Shown here piece after piece: positions 15,868 to 23,663 of a stretch of DNA of 29,971 bases (positions are counted from its first letter, which is position 1; each line of letters starts with the position of its first letter). The stretch is from Xanthomonas translucens pv. translucens DSM 18974 (GTDB lineage: Bacteria; Pseudomonadota; Gammaproteobacteria; Xanthomonadales; Xanthomonadaceae), in NCBI RefSeq assembly GCF_000331775.1, contig NZ_CAPJ01000209.1, positions 1-29,971 of the forward strand. Direction: 5' to 3'. The translations under genes and the position numbers were made by a program. A model generated the notes under the pieces. The model did not search any database, was not told where the DNA came from, and was given only the letters and a program-made list of their open reading frames with translations.

Positions 15868-16743
15868 TCAGCCCTGCCCGGCGCGGCGTGCGGCGACCTT
15901 GGCCAGCGCCGACCAGTCCAGCGCGCCGTCGCCGTGCGCGATCGCGTCGATGAACTGGTCGCGCAGCACCGCCGCCAGCGGCATCGGCACGTGCCGGCTC
16001 TCGCCGGCGTTCAAGGCCAGGCGCACGTCCTTGAGCCCCAGCGTGGTCTTGAAGCCGGCCGGGCTGTAGCGCTGCTCGGCGATCATGCCGCCATAGTTCT
16101 GGTACGCCGGTGCGGCGAACACGGTACTGCCGAGCATGCCCAGGAAATCGGCCACGTCCACGCCGTGCCCGCGCACCAGCGCCGAGGCTTCGGCCATGGT
16201 GCCGATGGCGCTGGCCAGGCACAGGTTGGCGGCCAGCTTGACCGCGTTGGCCTGCTCCGGCGCATCGCCGAAATACCAGGTCTTGCGCCCGATCACATCG
16301 AGCAGCGGCTGCACCCGCGCCAGCGCGGCGGCGTCGCCGGCGGCGAGCAGGTTGAGCTGGCCGGCCGCGGCCACGTCGCTGCGGCCCAGCACCGGGATCG
16401 CCAGGTAGGCCACGCCCCGCTCAGCATGCAGGGCGCTCAGCTCGCGCGCCAGCGCCACCGAGATCGTGGCCATGTTGACGTGCACGCTGCCGGCCGGCAG
16501 CGCGTCGAGCGCGCCGCGCTCGAGTAGGGTCTCGCGCACCGCCGCGTCGTCGGCCAGCATCGAGAACAGCACCGGGCCGCGCACCGCGTCGGCCGGCTGC
16601 GCGGCCAGTTGCGCGCCGGCCTCGAGCAGCGGCTGCGCCGCGGCCGCGCTGCGGTTCCACACGGTCAGCGCATGTCCGGCGCGCAGCAGGTTGTGGGCGA
16701 TGGGCTGGCCCATCGTGCCCAGGCCGAGAAATCCGATGCTCAT
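15868..16743 (-). CDS. NAD(P)-dependent oxidoreductase, 3-hydroxyisobutyrate dehydrogenase family
   Basis: A 291-residue beta-hydroxyacid dehydrogenase. The N-terminal Rossmann fold starts at once with SIGFLGLGTMGQPIAHNLLR (GxGxxG); VWNRS follows, where Arg31 after beta-2 suggests NADP preference. The substrate loop appears in degenerate form, and the catalytic Lys169 is in NAVKLAANLCLASAIGTMAE. The C-terminal part is all-helical with FKTTLGLKDVRLAL, as in the family. The short substrate loop without DAPVSGG (here AIPVLGRSDVAAAGQLNLL) resembles YfjR/GLYR-type enzymes that reduce glyoxylate or succinic semialdehyde; the substrate is not fixed by sequence alone. Start ATG at 16743 has AAGGAG 6 nt upstream. 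It lies 61 nt downstream of an Old Yellow Enzyme gene on the same strand. Confidence 0.85.
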   Translation of the reverse strand: MSIGFLGLGTMGQPIAHNLLRAGHALTVWNRSAAAAQPLLEAGAQLAAQPADAVRGPVLFSMLADDAAVRETLLERGALDALPAGSVHVNMATISVALARELSALHAERGVAYLAIPVLGRSDVAAAGQLNLLAAGDAAALARVQPLLDVIGRKTWYFGDAPEQANAVKLAANLCLASAIGTMAEASALVRGHGVDVADFLGMLGSTVFAAPAYQNYGGMIAEQRYSPAGFKTTLGLKDVRLALNAGESRHVPMPLAAVLRDQFIDAIAHGDGALDWSALAKVAARRAGQG

Positions 16744-16804
16744 TGCAAACTCCTTGCCCAACTCGGGGTCGATGCCGCGTCCTGTGCGGCGCAGCGCGTG
16801 CGCA

Positions 16805-17902
16805 TCACGCGTCGAACAGGCCGCGCGCCGAACGCGGCTCGCAGCGCAGGTAGTGCGGCGACGGGGTCAGTCTGGCGCCCAGCGCGGCGGCAGCGTGCCA
16901 CGGCCAGCGCGGGTCGTAGAGGATGCCGCGGGCCAGCGCGATCGCGTCGGCCTGGTCCTCGGCCAGGATCGCCTCGGCGTGCTGCGGCTCGGTGATCAGG
17001 CCGACCGCGATCACCGGCATGCGCACTGCGCGATGGATCGCCTCGGCCTGCGGCACCTGGTAGCCGGCCGCCAGCGGAATCTGCTGGCGGCGGTCGAGGC
17101 CGCCGCTGGACACGTGCAGGTAGTCGCAGCCCTGCGCCTGCAGCGCCTGCGCCAGCGCGACGCTCTGCGCCACGTCCCAGCCGCCCTCGACCCAATCGGT
17201 GGCGGAAATGCGCACGCCGACCGCGACCGAGGCCGACACCGCCGCACGCACCGCCGCCTGCACGCGCAGCAGCAGGCGCATGCGGTTCTCCAGGCTGCCG
17301 CCGTAGGCGTCGTCGCGCCGGTTGCTCAGCGGCGACAGGAACTGGTGCAGCAGATAGCCGTGCGCGGCATGCAGCTCGATCAGTTCGAAGCCCAGCCGTT
17401 CGGCGCGCTGCGCCGAGGCGACGAAGGCGGCGACGATGGCGTCGATGCCGGCCAGGTCCAGCGCCTGCGGCGGCGTGCCGTTGTCGGCGAAGGCCAGCGC
17501 CGACGGCGCCACGGTCTGCCAGCCGTTCGGCTCCCCCGGCGCGATCGCGCCGCCGCCGTCCCACGGCTTGTGCGTGGATGCCTTGCGCCCGGCATGCGCG
17601 AGCTGGATGCCCAGCGGCATCGGCGACCAGCGCCGCACCGAGGCCAGCACGCCGCGCAGCGCCGCTTCGGTGGCGTCGTCCCACAGGCCCAGGTCGGCGT
17701 AGCTGATGCGCCCGCGCGGCTCCACCGCGGTGGCTTCCAGGATCAGCAGGCCGGCGCCGGACTGCGCCAGCTGGCCGAGGTGGATGGTGTGCCAGTCGCT
17801 GGCCTGGCCGTGCTCGGCGGAGTACTGGCACATCGGCGCGATGACGATGCGATTGGACAACGACAGCGGCCCCAGCGCGAGGGGCGAGAACAGATGGCTC
17901 AA
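16805..17902 (-). CDS. NADH:flavin oxidoreductase / Old Yellow Enzyme (YqjM/XenA type)
   Basis: FMN-dependent ene-reductase that reduces activated C=C bonds or nitro compounds with NAD(P)H. With the TTG start at 17902 the product is 365 residues, as usual for this class. Motifs: SPLALGPLSLSNRIVIAPMC with Cys25 (the redox-tuning Cys of the YqjM class), AVEPRGRISYADLGLW, QLAHAGRKAST (with His103), IELHAAHGYLLHQFLSPLSN (substrate His pair), YGGSLENRMRLLL, and the FMN phosphate site GLITEPQHAEAIL with D-AIALARGILYDP. GGAA lies about 8 nt before the TTG; a GTG at 17962 is in frame but adds an unusual N-terminus. Likely in a unit with the downstream dehydrogenase. Physiological substrate unknown; oxidative or electrophile stress is a common role. 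Confidence 0.88.
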   Translation of the reverse strand: MSHLFSPLALGPLSLSNRIVIAPMCQYSAEHGQASDWHTIHLGQLAQSGAGLLILEATAVEPRGRISYADLGLWDDATEAALRGVLASVRRWSPMPLGIQLAHAGRKASTHKPWDGGGAIAPGEPNGWQTVAPSALAFADNGTPPQALDLAGIDAIVAAFVASAQRAERLGFELIELHAAHGYLLHQFLSPLSNRRDDAYGGSLENRMRLLLRVQAAVRAAVSASVAVGVRISATDWVEGGWDVAQSVALAQALQAQGCDYLHVSSGGLDRRQQIPLAAGYQVPQAEAIHRAVRMPVIAVGLITEPQHAEAILAEDQADAIALARGILYDPRWPWHAAAALGARLTPSPHYLRCEPRSARGLFDA

Positions 17903-18031
17903 GGTGGCGTTCCGTGGGGCGCCCGCCGCAGTGCGGGCAGATTGCCATTTCACTCCTGCCACCGCTGCCGATCAACCACTGCGGATGGATCAGTTCGTAC
18001 GCGGATTCGGAACGCGCTGCGCCGCGGGGCG

Positions 18032-18883
18032 CTACGCGGCCACCGGCGGCAGCAGGAACTCCAGCGCCTGCGCGCAGGGCTGGGCCAGCTTCAGGCTCAG
18101 CAGGTCGTCGCCGCGGGTGCGGCCCAGGTTGACCGCGGCGATCGGCACGCCGGCCTTGGCCGCGGCCTGCACGAAGCGGAAGCCGGAATACACCATCAGC
18201 GACGAGCCCAGCACCAGCATCGCGTCGGCCTGCTGCAGATGCGCGAAGGCGGCGGCCACGCGCTCGCGCGGCACGTTTTCGCCGAAGAACACCACGTCCG
18301 GCTTCAGCACGCCGCCGCATTGCGTGCAGGCCGGCACCGCGAAGGCGGCGAAGTCCATGTCTTCCAGGTCGGCGTCGCCATCGGGCGCCTGCCCGGCCTG
18401 CAGCGTCGCCCAGTGCGGATTGCGCTGCAGCAGCTGTTGCTGGAAGTCCTCGCGCGGCAGGCGACGTTCGCACTCCATGCAGCGCACCACGTCCAGCCGC
18501 CCGTGCAGGTCGATCACCGCTGCGCTGCCGGCGGCCTGGTGCAGGCGGTCCACGTTCTGGGTCAGCAGCAGTTCGACCTGGCCGCGCGCTTCCAGCTGCG
18601 CCAGCGCCGCATGGGTGGCGTTGGGCCGGGCATGGCCGAAGCGCGGCCAGCCGACCAGGCTGCGCGCCCAGTAGCGCTGCCGCGTGGCCAACTCGCCCAT
18701 GAAGGCCTGATAGGTGACCGGCTGCGCGCGCTTCCAGTCGCCGGCGGCATCGCGGTAGTCGGGAATGCCCGAATCGGTGCTGCAACCGGCGCCGGTCAGC
18801 ACGAACAGGCGCCGGTGGCGCGCGACGAACGCTTGCAGCGCGGCGGCCTCGGCCTGCACCTGTGGCTGCAACGGTTGACCCAT
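18032..18883 (-). CDS. NAD-dependent protein deacylase of the SIR2 (sirtuin) family
   Basis: Removes acyl groups from lysines using NAD. 283 residues, starting at ATG 18883 (GGAG 9 nt upstream). Visible: TGAGCSTDSGIPDYRDA (30-46, the NAD loop), LLTQNVDRLHQAAGS (107-120), catalytic His127 in IDLHGRL, a complete zinc site (Cys135, Cys138, Cys186, Cys189), VVFFGENVP and LVLGSSLMVYSGF. GIPDYR and VFFGENVP place it with SIRT4-like class II enzymes, which often act on longer acyl or ADP-ribose groups and are not typical CobB. It is separate from the neighbouring oxidoreductase cluster by 129 nt. A second sirtuin, of another class, is a pseudogene at 26707-27170, so this may be the only sirtuin of the region left working. 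Confidence 0.92.
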   Translation of the reverse strand: MGQPLQPQVQAEAAALQAFVARHRRLFVLTGAGCSTDSGIPDYRDAAGDWKRAQPVTYQAFMGELATRQRYWARSLVGWPRFGHARPNATHAALAQLEARGQVELLLTQNVDRLHQAAGSAAVIDLHGRLDVVRCMECERRLPREDFQQQLLQRNPHWATLQAGQAPDGDADLEDMDFAAFAVPACTQCGGVLKPDVVFFGENVPRERVAAAFAHLQQADAMLVLGSSLMVYSGFRFVQAAAKAGVPIAAVNLGRTRGDDLLSLKLAQPCAQALEFLLPPVAA

Positions 18884-19089
18884 CGCGGAACTCCGATGAC
18901 GGCGGACAGCCCTTATCTTGAGCGTCCATGGCCACAACACAAGGGCCGTGCATGAACGTGCATGGCGTGCAGTGCGATCGCCGCCGCCTCCAGTTCGCTG
19001 CGCACCTGCATTAGAGCTGGGAATGGAGAATCGGAAATCGGGAAGCCTCGGGCAATCCTCTTTGCTCTGTTCCATCCATTCCCCACCCG

Positions 19090-20343
19090 CTATTCGCCGC
19101 GCGGCGGGTGCGGACCGAAACGCCCGTACGGACGGCTATCGTCGGCGCCACGGCGCAATACCTGCGCGGCCACCAGTGCCATGCCCAGCAACAGCAGACA
19201 GCAAGCGGCCAGTGCGTTCCAGCCGCCATGCTGCCAGGCCGCGCCGCTGAGCGAGCCGATCAGGCTGGCGCCGCTGTAGTAGGCCAACAGGTACAGCGAC
19301 GCGGCATGGCCCTTGTTGCGCCCGCCGAGGCGGCCGACCCAGGCGCTGGCCGCCGAGTGCGCGATGAAGAAGCCGATGGTCAGCAGCACGATGCCGGCGA
19401 TGACCAGCGCCAGCACATGCGCCAGGGTCAGCGCCACGCCGAACGCCGCCACCGCGATGCCGGCCAGCACCACCGGGCCGCGGCCGAAGCGATCCGACGC
19501 GGCGCCGGCCACCGACGAGGACACGATGCCGAACACGTAGGCGCTGAAGATCATCCCCAGCTGGCTCTGGCTGAGGCCGAACTGCGGCCCGCCCAGGCGG
19601 AAGCCGGCATAGTTGTAGACGCTGACGAACACGCCCATCGCCAGGAACGGGATCGCGAACAGCCACGGCAGGTAGCGGTCGCGCAGATGCCCGCCCCAGG
19701 CCTGCAGGTGGAAGCGCAGATTGATGCCGCGGCGACGCACGAAATGCCGCGACGGCGGCAACAGCAGCACGAAGCCGACCGCGGCCAGCAGGTCGATGGC
19801 CGAGACCGTCGCCAGCGCGGTGCGCCAGTCGAAGTGATCGGTGAGCACGCTCATGGCGATACGCCCGGCCATGCCGCCGAATGCATTGCCGGCCACGTAC
19901 AGACCGGTGGCCGCGCCGAGCCTGGACGCCGGCACTTCCTCGGCCAGATACACCATCGCCACCGCCGGCACCCCGCCCAGGGCGATGCCGGACAGCGCGC
20001 GCACCACGACCAGCGCGCCCCAGTGCGGCAGGCACGCGGCGATCAGGTTGAGCACGGCCGCCAGTGCGATGGACACGAACATCAAGCCACGCCGGCCGAG
20101 GTTCTCCGACACCGCGCCGGCGCAGAAGATCGCGATCGCCAGGCCGCCGGTGGCCAGCGACAGCGGCAGCGAACTGGTCGCCGCATCCACTCCGAATTCG
20201 CGCGCGAACACCGGCAGCAAAGGCTGCACGCTGTACAGCAGCGAGAAGGTGGCGAAGCCGGCCAGGAACAGCGCCAGGCGGATGCGCAACAGCGGTGCAT
20301 CGTCCGCGGCATGCAGCGGCGGGCATTGGCTGGAAGAGGTCAC
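19090..20343 (-). CDS. MFS transporter, YnfM-like exporter
   Basis: Inner-membrane major facilitator protein with about 12 helices in 417 residues. Motifs: LFLAGFATFSLLYSVQPLLP (TM1), the A-motif-like GAVSENLGRRGLMF between TM2 and TM3, ALSGIALGGVPAVAMVYLAEE (TM4), and GAASDRFGRGP between TM8 and TM9. LYSVQPLLPVFAREFGV and PLSLATGGLAIA are typical of the YnfM/AraJ-like drug and metabolite efflux group. A longer N-terminus to 20442 would overlap the divergent lysR gene and carries no helix, so GTG at 20343 is chosen; no strong ribosome-binding site is seen. The arrangement with the divergent LysR gene mirrors ynfL-ynfM of E. coli, so the regulator probably controls it. The transported substrate is unknown. 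Confidence 0.88.
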   Translation of the reverse strand: MTSSSQCPPLHAADDAPLLRIRLALFLAGFATFSLLYSVQPLLPVFAREFGVDAATSSLPLSLATGGLAIAIFCAGAVSENLGRRGLMFVSIALAAVLNLIAACLPHWGALVVVRALSGIALGGVPAVAMVYLAEEVPASRLGAATGLYVAGNAFGGMAGRIAMSVLTDHFDWRTALATVSAIDLLAAVGFVLLLPPSRHFVRRRGINLRFHLQAWGGHLRDRYLPWLFAIPFLAMGVFVSVYNYAGFRLGGPQFGLSQSQLGMIFSAYVFGIVSSSVAGAASDRFGRGPVVLAGIAVAAFGVALTLAHVLALVIAGIVLLTIGFFIAHSAASAWVGRLGGRNKGHAASLYLLAYYSGASLIGSLSGAAWQHGGWNALAACCLLLLGMALVAAQVLRRGADDSRPYGRFGPHPPRGE

Positions 20344-20421
20344 GACGACGCGGCAACGGACAAGGGCATCCAGTATTTGCCTGCACCGAGCCGGTGTCCA
20401 ATATATGATCCAGGCATTCTC

Positions 20422-20438
20422 CATATCTTCTGGATATG
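20422..20438. promoter_or_regulatory. Putative LysR operator between the divergent genes
   Basis: A perfect inverted repeat CATATC-TTCTG-GATATG (17 bp) with the T-N11-A pattern expected for LysR-type sites. It ends 2 nt before the lysR ATG, so it would suit autorepression. The surrounding AT-rich stretch (AATATATGATCC, 20399-20410) may carry the promoters of both genes. Confidence 0.5.
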
Positions 20439-20440
20439 AC

Positions 20441-21346
20441 ATGGAACTGCGCCATCTGCGCTATTTCCTGGCCGTCGCCGAGGCCGGCCATTTCACCCGC
20501 GCCGCCGCGCAGCTAGGCATCCAGCAACCGCCGCTGAGCCAGCAGATTCGTGCGCTGGAACAGGAACTGGGCACGCCGCTGTTCGTGCGCACCCCGCGCG
20601 GTGCGGACCTCACCGAGGCCGGGCGCGCGTTCCGGGTCGAGGCCAAGCGCGTGCTCGCCGACCTGGAACGCGCCGGCGACGCCGCCCGCCGCGCCGCGCG
20701 CGGCGAAAGCGGTGTGCTGCGGCTGGGCTTCACCGCTTCGGCCGCGTTCAACCCGATCGTGCCGATGCTGGTGCGCCACTTCCGCCGCGGCTGGCCGGCG
20801 GTGGCACTGGCGCTGGAGGAAACCAACACCGCCGGCCTGCTCGCCGCGCTGGTGCAGGGGCGACTGGATGCGGCCTTCATCCGCTACAGCGTGGCTACCC
20901 CGCCCGAACTGCAGCTGCTGAAATTTCCCGACGAGCCGATGAAGATCGCGGTCCCGGCCGCGCACCGCCTGGCCAAGCGCCGGCGCGCGCCGCTGTCGGC
21001 GCTGGCCGGCGAACCGTTCATCCTGTTCCCGCGCAGCTTCGGCACCAGCCTGTACGACGAGATCCTGGAAGCCTGTCGCCAGTCCGGCTTCGACTTGCAG
21101 ATCAAGCAGGAAGCGCCGCAGATGTCGTCGATCGTGAACCTGGTCGCCGCCGAACTCGGCGTCTCGGTGGTGCCAGCCTCGACCACCCAGGTGCAATTGC
21201 CCGGCGTGCGCTATCTGGATATCGAAGGCCGCGTACCGATGGCGCGACTGGCGCTGGCGGCGCTGCCGGCCACCGCGCAGGCGCTGCCGGTGGTGCGCCA
21301 TCTGTGGCAGCTGGCGCAGGCGCATGCGGCGGGGAAGCGCGCGTAG
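20441..21346 (+). CDS. LysR-family transcriptional regulator, BenM/CatM-like (YnfL-like)
   Basis: A 301-residue LysR regulator. The winged HTH fills residues 1-60 (MELRHLRYFLAVAEAGHFTR, AAQLGIQQPPLSQQIRALE, GTPLFVRTPRGADLTEAG), followed by a linker helix and a two-lobed effector domain (about 90-295). The effector domain has LRLGFTASAAFNPIVPMLVR, LEETNTAGLLAALVQGRLDA and SSIVNLVAAELGVSVVPAST, as in the CatM/BenM group that senses small aromatic or carboxylic compounds. It is transcribed away from the MFS exporter gene, starting 97 nt from it, and an operator-like palindrome abuts its start codon. Likely role: effector-responsive control of the exporter and of itself. Effector unknown. Confidence 0.9.
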   Translation: MELRHLRYFLAVAEAGHFTRAAAQLGIQQPPLSQQIRALEQELGTPLFVRTPRGADLTEAGRAFRVEAKRVLADLERAGDAARRAARGESGVLRLGFTASAAFNPIVPMLVRHFRRGWPAVALALEETNTAGLLAALVQGRLDAAFIRYSVATPPELQLLKFPDEPMKIAVPAAHRLAKRRRAPLSALAGEPFILFPRSFGTSLYDEILEACRQSGFDLQIKQEAPQMSSIVNLVAAELGVSVVPASTTQVQLPGVRYLDIEGRVPMARLALAALPATAQALPVVRHLWQLAQAHAAGKRA

Positions 21347-21387
21347 CTGCGGATTCCGCTCCTACAGGAGAGCCTTGCCGCGCGCGC

Positions 21388-21720
21388 TCAGCCCAGATGC
21401 GCGCGCACCGCTTCGTCGATCTTCGCCGGCGGCACGAAGCCCGGCACCCGCGCCACTTCCTCGCCCTGGCGGAACAGCATCAGCGTCGGCGTCTGGCGCA
21501 GGCCCTGGGCGCGGAAGAAGTCCTCGCCCACATCCTCCATCTTCACCTTCAGCAAGGTCACGCCCTGCGCGCTGTCGCTCTCGGCGAAGCGCTCCAGCGA
21601 CTTGTCGAGCATGCGGCAGCCGGGGCAGTTGTCCTTGTTGAAATCGGCCAGCACGCGCGGATGCGCGGCAATGGCGTCGGCGAACTGCTCGGCGGTGGCG
21701 ACGGTGATGGTGGTGAACAT
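21388..21720 (-). CDS. Thioredoxin-family protein with CPGC active site
   Basis: A 110-residue single-domain thioredoxin-like protein. It has ADFNKDNCPGCRMLDKSLE with active-site Cys32 and Cys35 (CPGC, compared with WCGPC in classical thioredoxin), KVKMEDVGEDFF, the cis-Pro at RQTPTLMLFRQGEEVARVPG (about Pro78) and a final helix PPAKIDEAVRAHL. No signal peptide, so cytoplasmic. ATG at 21720 has AAGG 8 nt upstream. It is the last gene of the leftward run nrdA, nrdB, flavodoxin, thioredoxin (91 nt after the flavodoxin gene), which suggests that it supplies electrons to the NrdA C-terminal Cys pair; this is inference from position. Confidence 0.87.
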   Translation of the reverse strand: MFTTITVATAEQFADAIAAHPRVLADFNKDNCPGCRMLDKSLERFAESDSAQGVTLLKVKMEDVGEDFFRAQGLRQTPTLMLFRQGEEVARVPGFVPPAKIDEAVRAHLG

Positions 21721-21811
21721 GGAGCGGGACCTTGTCTGATGTCGGAAGAAGCCCGGCGCGGGAAGGTGCGACGCCGGCGATGCCAGGAAAAACGGACGGA
21801 CGAATGCAGCC

Positions 21812-22381
21812 TCAGCCGCTGCCGTGCGGCGGCAACGCCAGCGCGACGAATCCGGCCGCGCTGGCGGACGTGGATTCGGCAGCGGCCACCTCGGCCGCAG
21901 GCGCGGCGCCGGCCGGCAGCGCACGCGCAGCACGCAGCGCCAGCACCTGCGCGCACCAGGCGTCGATCGCGGCGGTGTCGCGGTCGCCATGCGGCATCTG
22001 CTCGATCTCCAGCAACGGATAGGCGCTGTCGAAAAAACGGGCGATGCGCTTGACCGCGCCGCAGTAGTACTCCAGCCCCCACTGCGTCTCGCCGGTGCCG
22101 AACGCGGCGACCTCGATCCTCTTGCCAGCCGCCTCCACCAGTTCGGCGATGTAGCGCTTCATCTCCGCCGGGGTGCGCCCGGCGTTGTCGCTCCAGCTGC
22201 CGAGCAGGTGCAGGTCGAAGCCGGCCGCATGCGCGGCGTCGCCAAGCACGCCGTGCAGGGTCTGCACGTCGGTATGGATCAAGGTCACCTGATGCCCCGC
22301 GGCCTCGCACTGCGCCTGCACGCGGCGGGCGACGTCGCGGGTGTTGCCGCTGAGCGAAGCGTAGGCGAGCAGGATGTGCAT
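21812..22381 (-). CDS. Flavodoxin-domain protein in the nrd cluster
   Basis: A 189-residue protein with a flavodoxin fold. The FMN phosphate loop is MHILLAYASLSGNTRDVARR (S-x-S-G-N-T), with further FMN contacts at LLGSWSDNAGRTPAEMKRYI and FGTGETQWGLEYYCGAVKRI. The C-terminal 50 residues form an Ala-rich extension not usual in flavodoxins. It is not NrdI, which is shorter and belongs with class Ib NrdEF. Its place between nrdB and a thioredoxin suggests a one-electron donor for the NrdB radical cofactor or its repair; a role as MetH reductant is another option. The start ATG at 22381 has only a weak ribosome-binding site. A heptamer repeat lies between it and nrdB. Confidence 0.85.
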   Translation of the reverse strand: MHILLAYASLSGNTRDVARRVQAQCEAAGHQVTLIHTDVQTLHGVLGDAAHAAGFDLHLLGSWSDNAGRTPAEMKRYIAELVEAAGKRIEVAAFGTGETQWGLEYYCGAVKRIARFFDSAYPLLEIEQMPHGDRDTAAIDAWCAQVLALRAARALPAGAAPAAEVAAAESTSASAAGFVALALPPHGSG

Positions 22382-22469
22382 GAGACAGGGATTCCGAAGG
22401 CGGGATTGGGAATGACCAGCCGTTGGACTGTGGGAAAGCCGGAAAGGCGGGGTTCGACGTTGCTGTTAC

Positions 22470-22490
22470 GAATCCCGAATCCCGAATCCC
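22470..22490. repeat. Three tandem GAATCCC heptamers between nrdB and the flavodoxin gene
   Basis: Three perfect 7-bp copies. Related runs occur at 13703-13730, 13905-13930 and 19018-19045, so this is a dispersed intergenic repeat family. Confidence 0.85.
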
Positions 22491-22497
22491 CAACCCC

Positions 22498-23538
22498 TCA
22501 CAGATCGTCGAAGCCGTTGTCCGAGTTGGTCTTCTTGTAGCTGGCGTTGCGCATCTCGAAGAAGTCGGTCTTGGTCTCGGTGAAGTTGTCCGCGTAGGCC
22601 TTGATCCACGGCATCACGTTGTCGCTGGCGTCGGTGTACAGCTTCTCGATGCCGAGCATGCCGGACATCTTGTTGGCGCGGTACTTCACGTACTGGATCA
22701 TCTCGTCCACGTCGATGCCCTCGATGCCGTCCAGTACTTCCGCGGACCACTCGGTCTCCAGCCGGATCGCATGCTCGAACGCCTGGTGCACGTAGTCGGT
22801 CAGCTCGTTGCTCTGCAGCTCGGCGTTCTCGCCGATGATGGCGCGGATCAGCTCGCTGATGAACTTGGTGTGGGCCAGCTCGTCGCGGTTGATGAAGCTG
22901 ATGATCTTGCCGGTGCCGGTCATGCGGTTCTGCCGCACCAGGTTGTAGAAATACGCGAAACCGGAATAGAAGTTGATGCCTTCCAGGATCGAGGACTGGA
23001 TCAGCGAACGCAGCAAGGTCTCTGCGGTCTTGTCGCGCATGAAGTCGTCGTAGGCCTGCATGATCGGCTGGTTGCGCGCGATGATGGTCGGGTGCGTGCG
23101 CGCGATCTCGAACACGCGGTTCTGGTCGGCCAGCCCGGCGATGGACGCCAGCACGTACGAGTAGCTCTCGTTGTGGATCACTTCCTGCTGGCCGATGATC
23201 GCCGCGTTGGCGTGCGCAGCCGGGTCGGTGATGTATTCGGCGACGTTGTAGATGAAGCGCGTCTGCGGCGAATCCAGCGTGGCCAGCAGGCCGATGATCG
23301 AGTCGTAGGCGTTCTTCTCGCGCGCCGACAGTTCGCCGTACTGCTTGGCGTCGCCCTTCATGTCCACCTCGTCGGGGATCCAGAAGTTGGTCGACAGCTC
23401 CTTGTAGGCGCGATAGAACGACGGGTACGGGATGTCGTTCCAGTTGAGGATGCCGCTGGTGGTGCCGTTGATGATCCCGGTGGAACGGTTGGGATGCATC
23501 GGTTCGAGGATCTTGATGCGGTCGAGCGCAATAGCCAT
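22498..23538 (-). CDS. nrdB: Ribonucleotide reductase class Ia, beta subunit
   Basis: Radical-generating di-iron subunit of 346 residues, partner of NrdA. Ligands and radical site are visible: Asp89 (LATLDS), Glu119 and His122 in QQEVIHNESYSY, radical Tyr126 four residues after that His, Glu in SSILEGINFYSGF, and Glu/His in NRDELAHTKFI. The acidic tail NSDNGFDDL is the usual peptide that docks into NrdA. All ligands are present, so this is a normal oxygen-dependent tyrosyl-radical type and not the metal-free class Ie. ATG at 23538, weak ribosome-binding site; it lies 125 nt after nrdA and is probably read through from the nrdA promoter. Works in dNTP supply under oxic conditions. Confidence 0.96.
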   Translation of the reverse strand: MAIALDRIKILEPMHPNRSTGIINGTTSGILNWNDIPYPSFYRAYKELSTNFWIPDEVDMKGDAKQYGELSAREKNAYDSIIGLLATLDSPQTRFIYNVAEYITDPAAHANAAIIGQQEVIHNESYSYVLASIAGLADQNRVFEIARTHPTIIARNQPIMQAYDDFMRDKTAETLLRSLIQSSILEGINFYSGFAYFYNLVRQNRMTGTGKIISFINRDELAHTKFISELIRAIIGENAELQSNELTDYVHQAFEHAIRLETEWSAEVLDGIEGIDVDEMIQYVKYRANKMSGMLGIEKLYTDASDNVMPWIKAYADNFTETKTDFFEMRNASYKKTNSDNGFDDL

Positions 23539-23663
23539 GGGTCGGATTCGGTAGTCGGTTGAACGGCGCCGGCAAGCGGCGCGGCGATGCGGGACGACGC
23601 GGCGGGCGCATGGCGTTCCCGCGGGAAGGCCATGCGCCCGCCGGCGCCGCTACGGCGTGGCGA

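Noticed and set aside
16740..18953. 737-codon frame overlapping the OYE and sirtuin genes on the same strand
   Set aside because: Out of frame with both; the real frames carry full motif sets and ribosome-binding sites.
20343..20442. Extended N-terminus of the MFS transporter to 20442
   Set aside because: It would overlap the lysR start and its operator, adds no membrane helix, and family members begin near the chosen GTG.
21812..22381. NrdI
   Set aside because: Longer than NrdI and lacking its features, and the neighbouring RNR is class Ia rather than the class Ib that uses NrdI.
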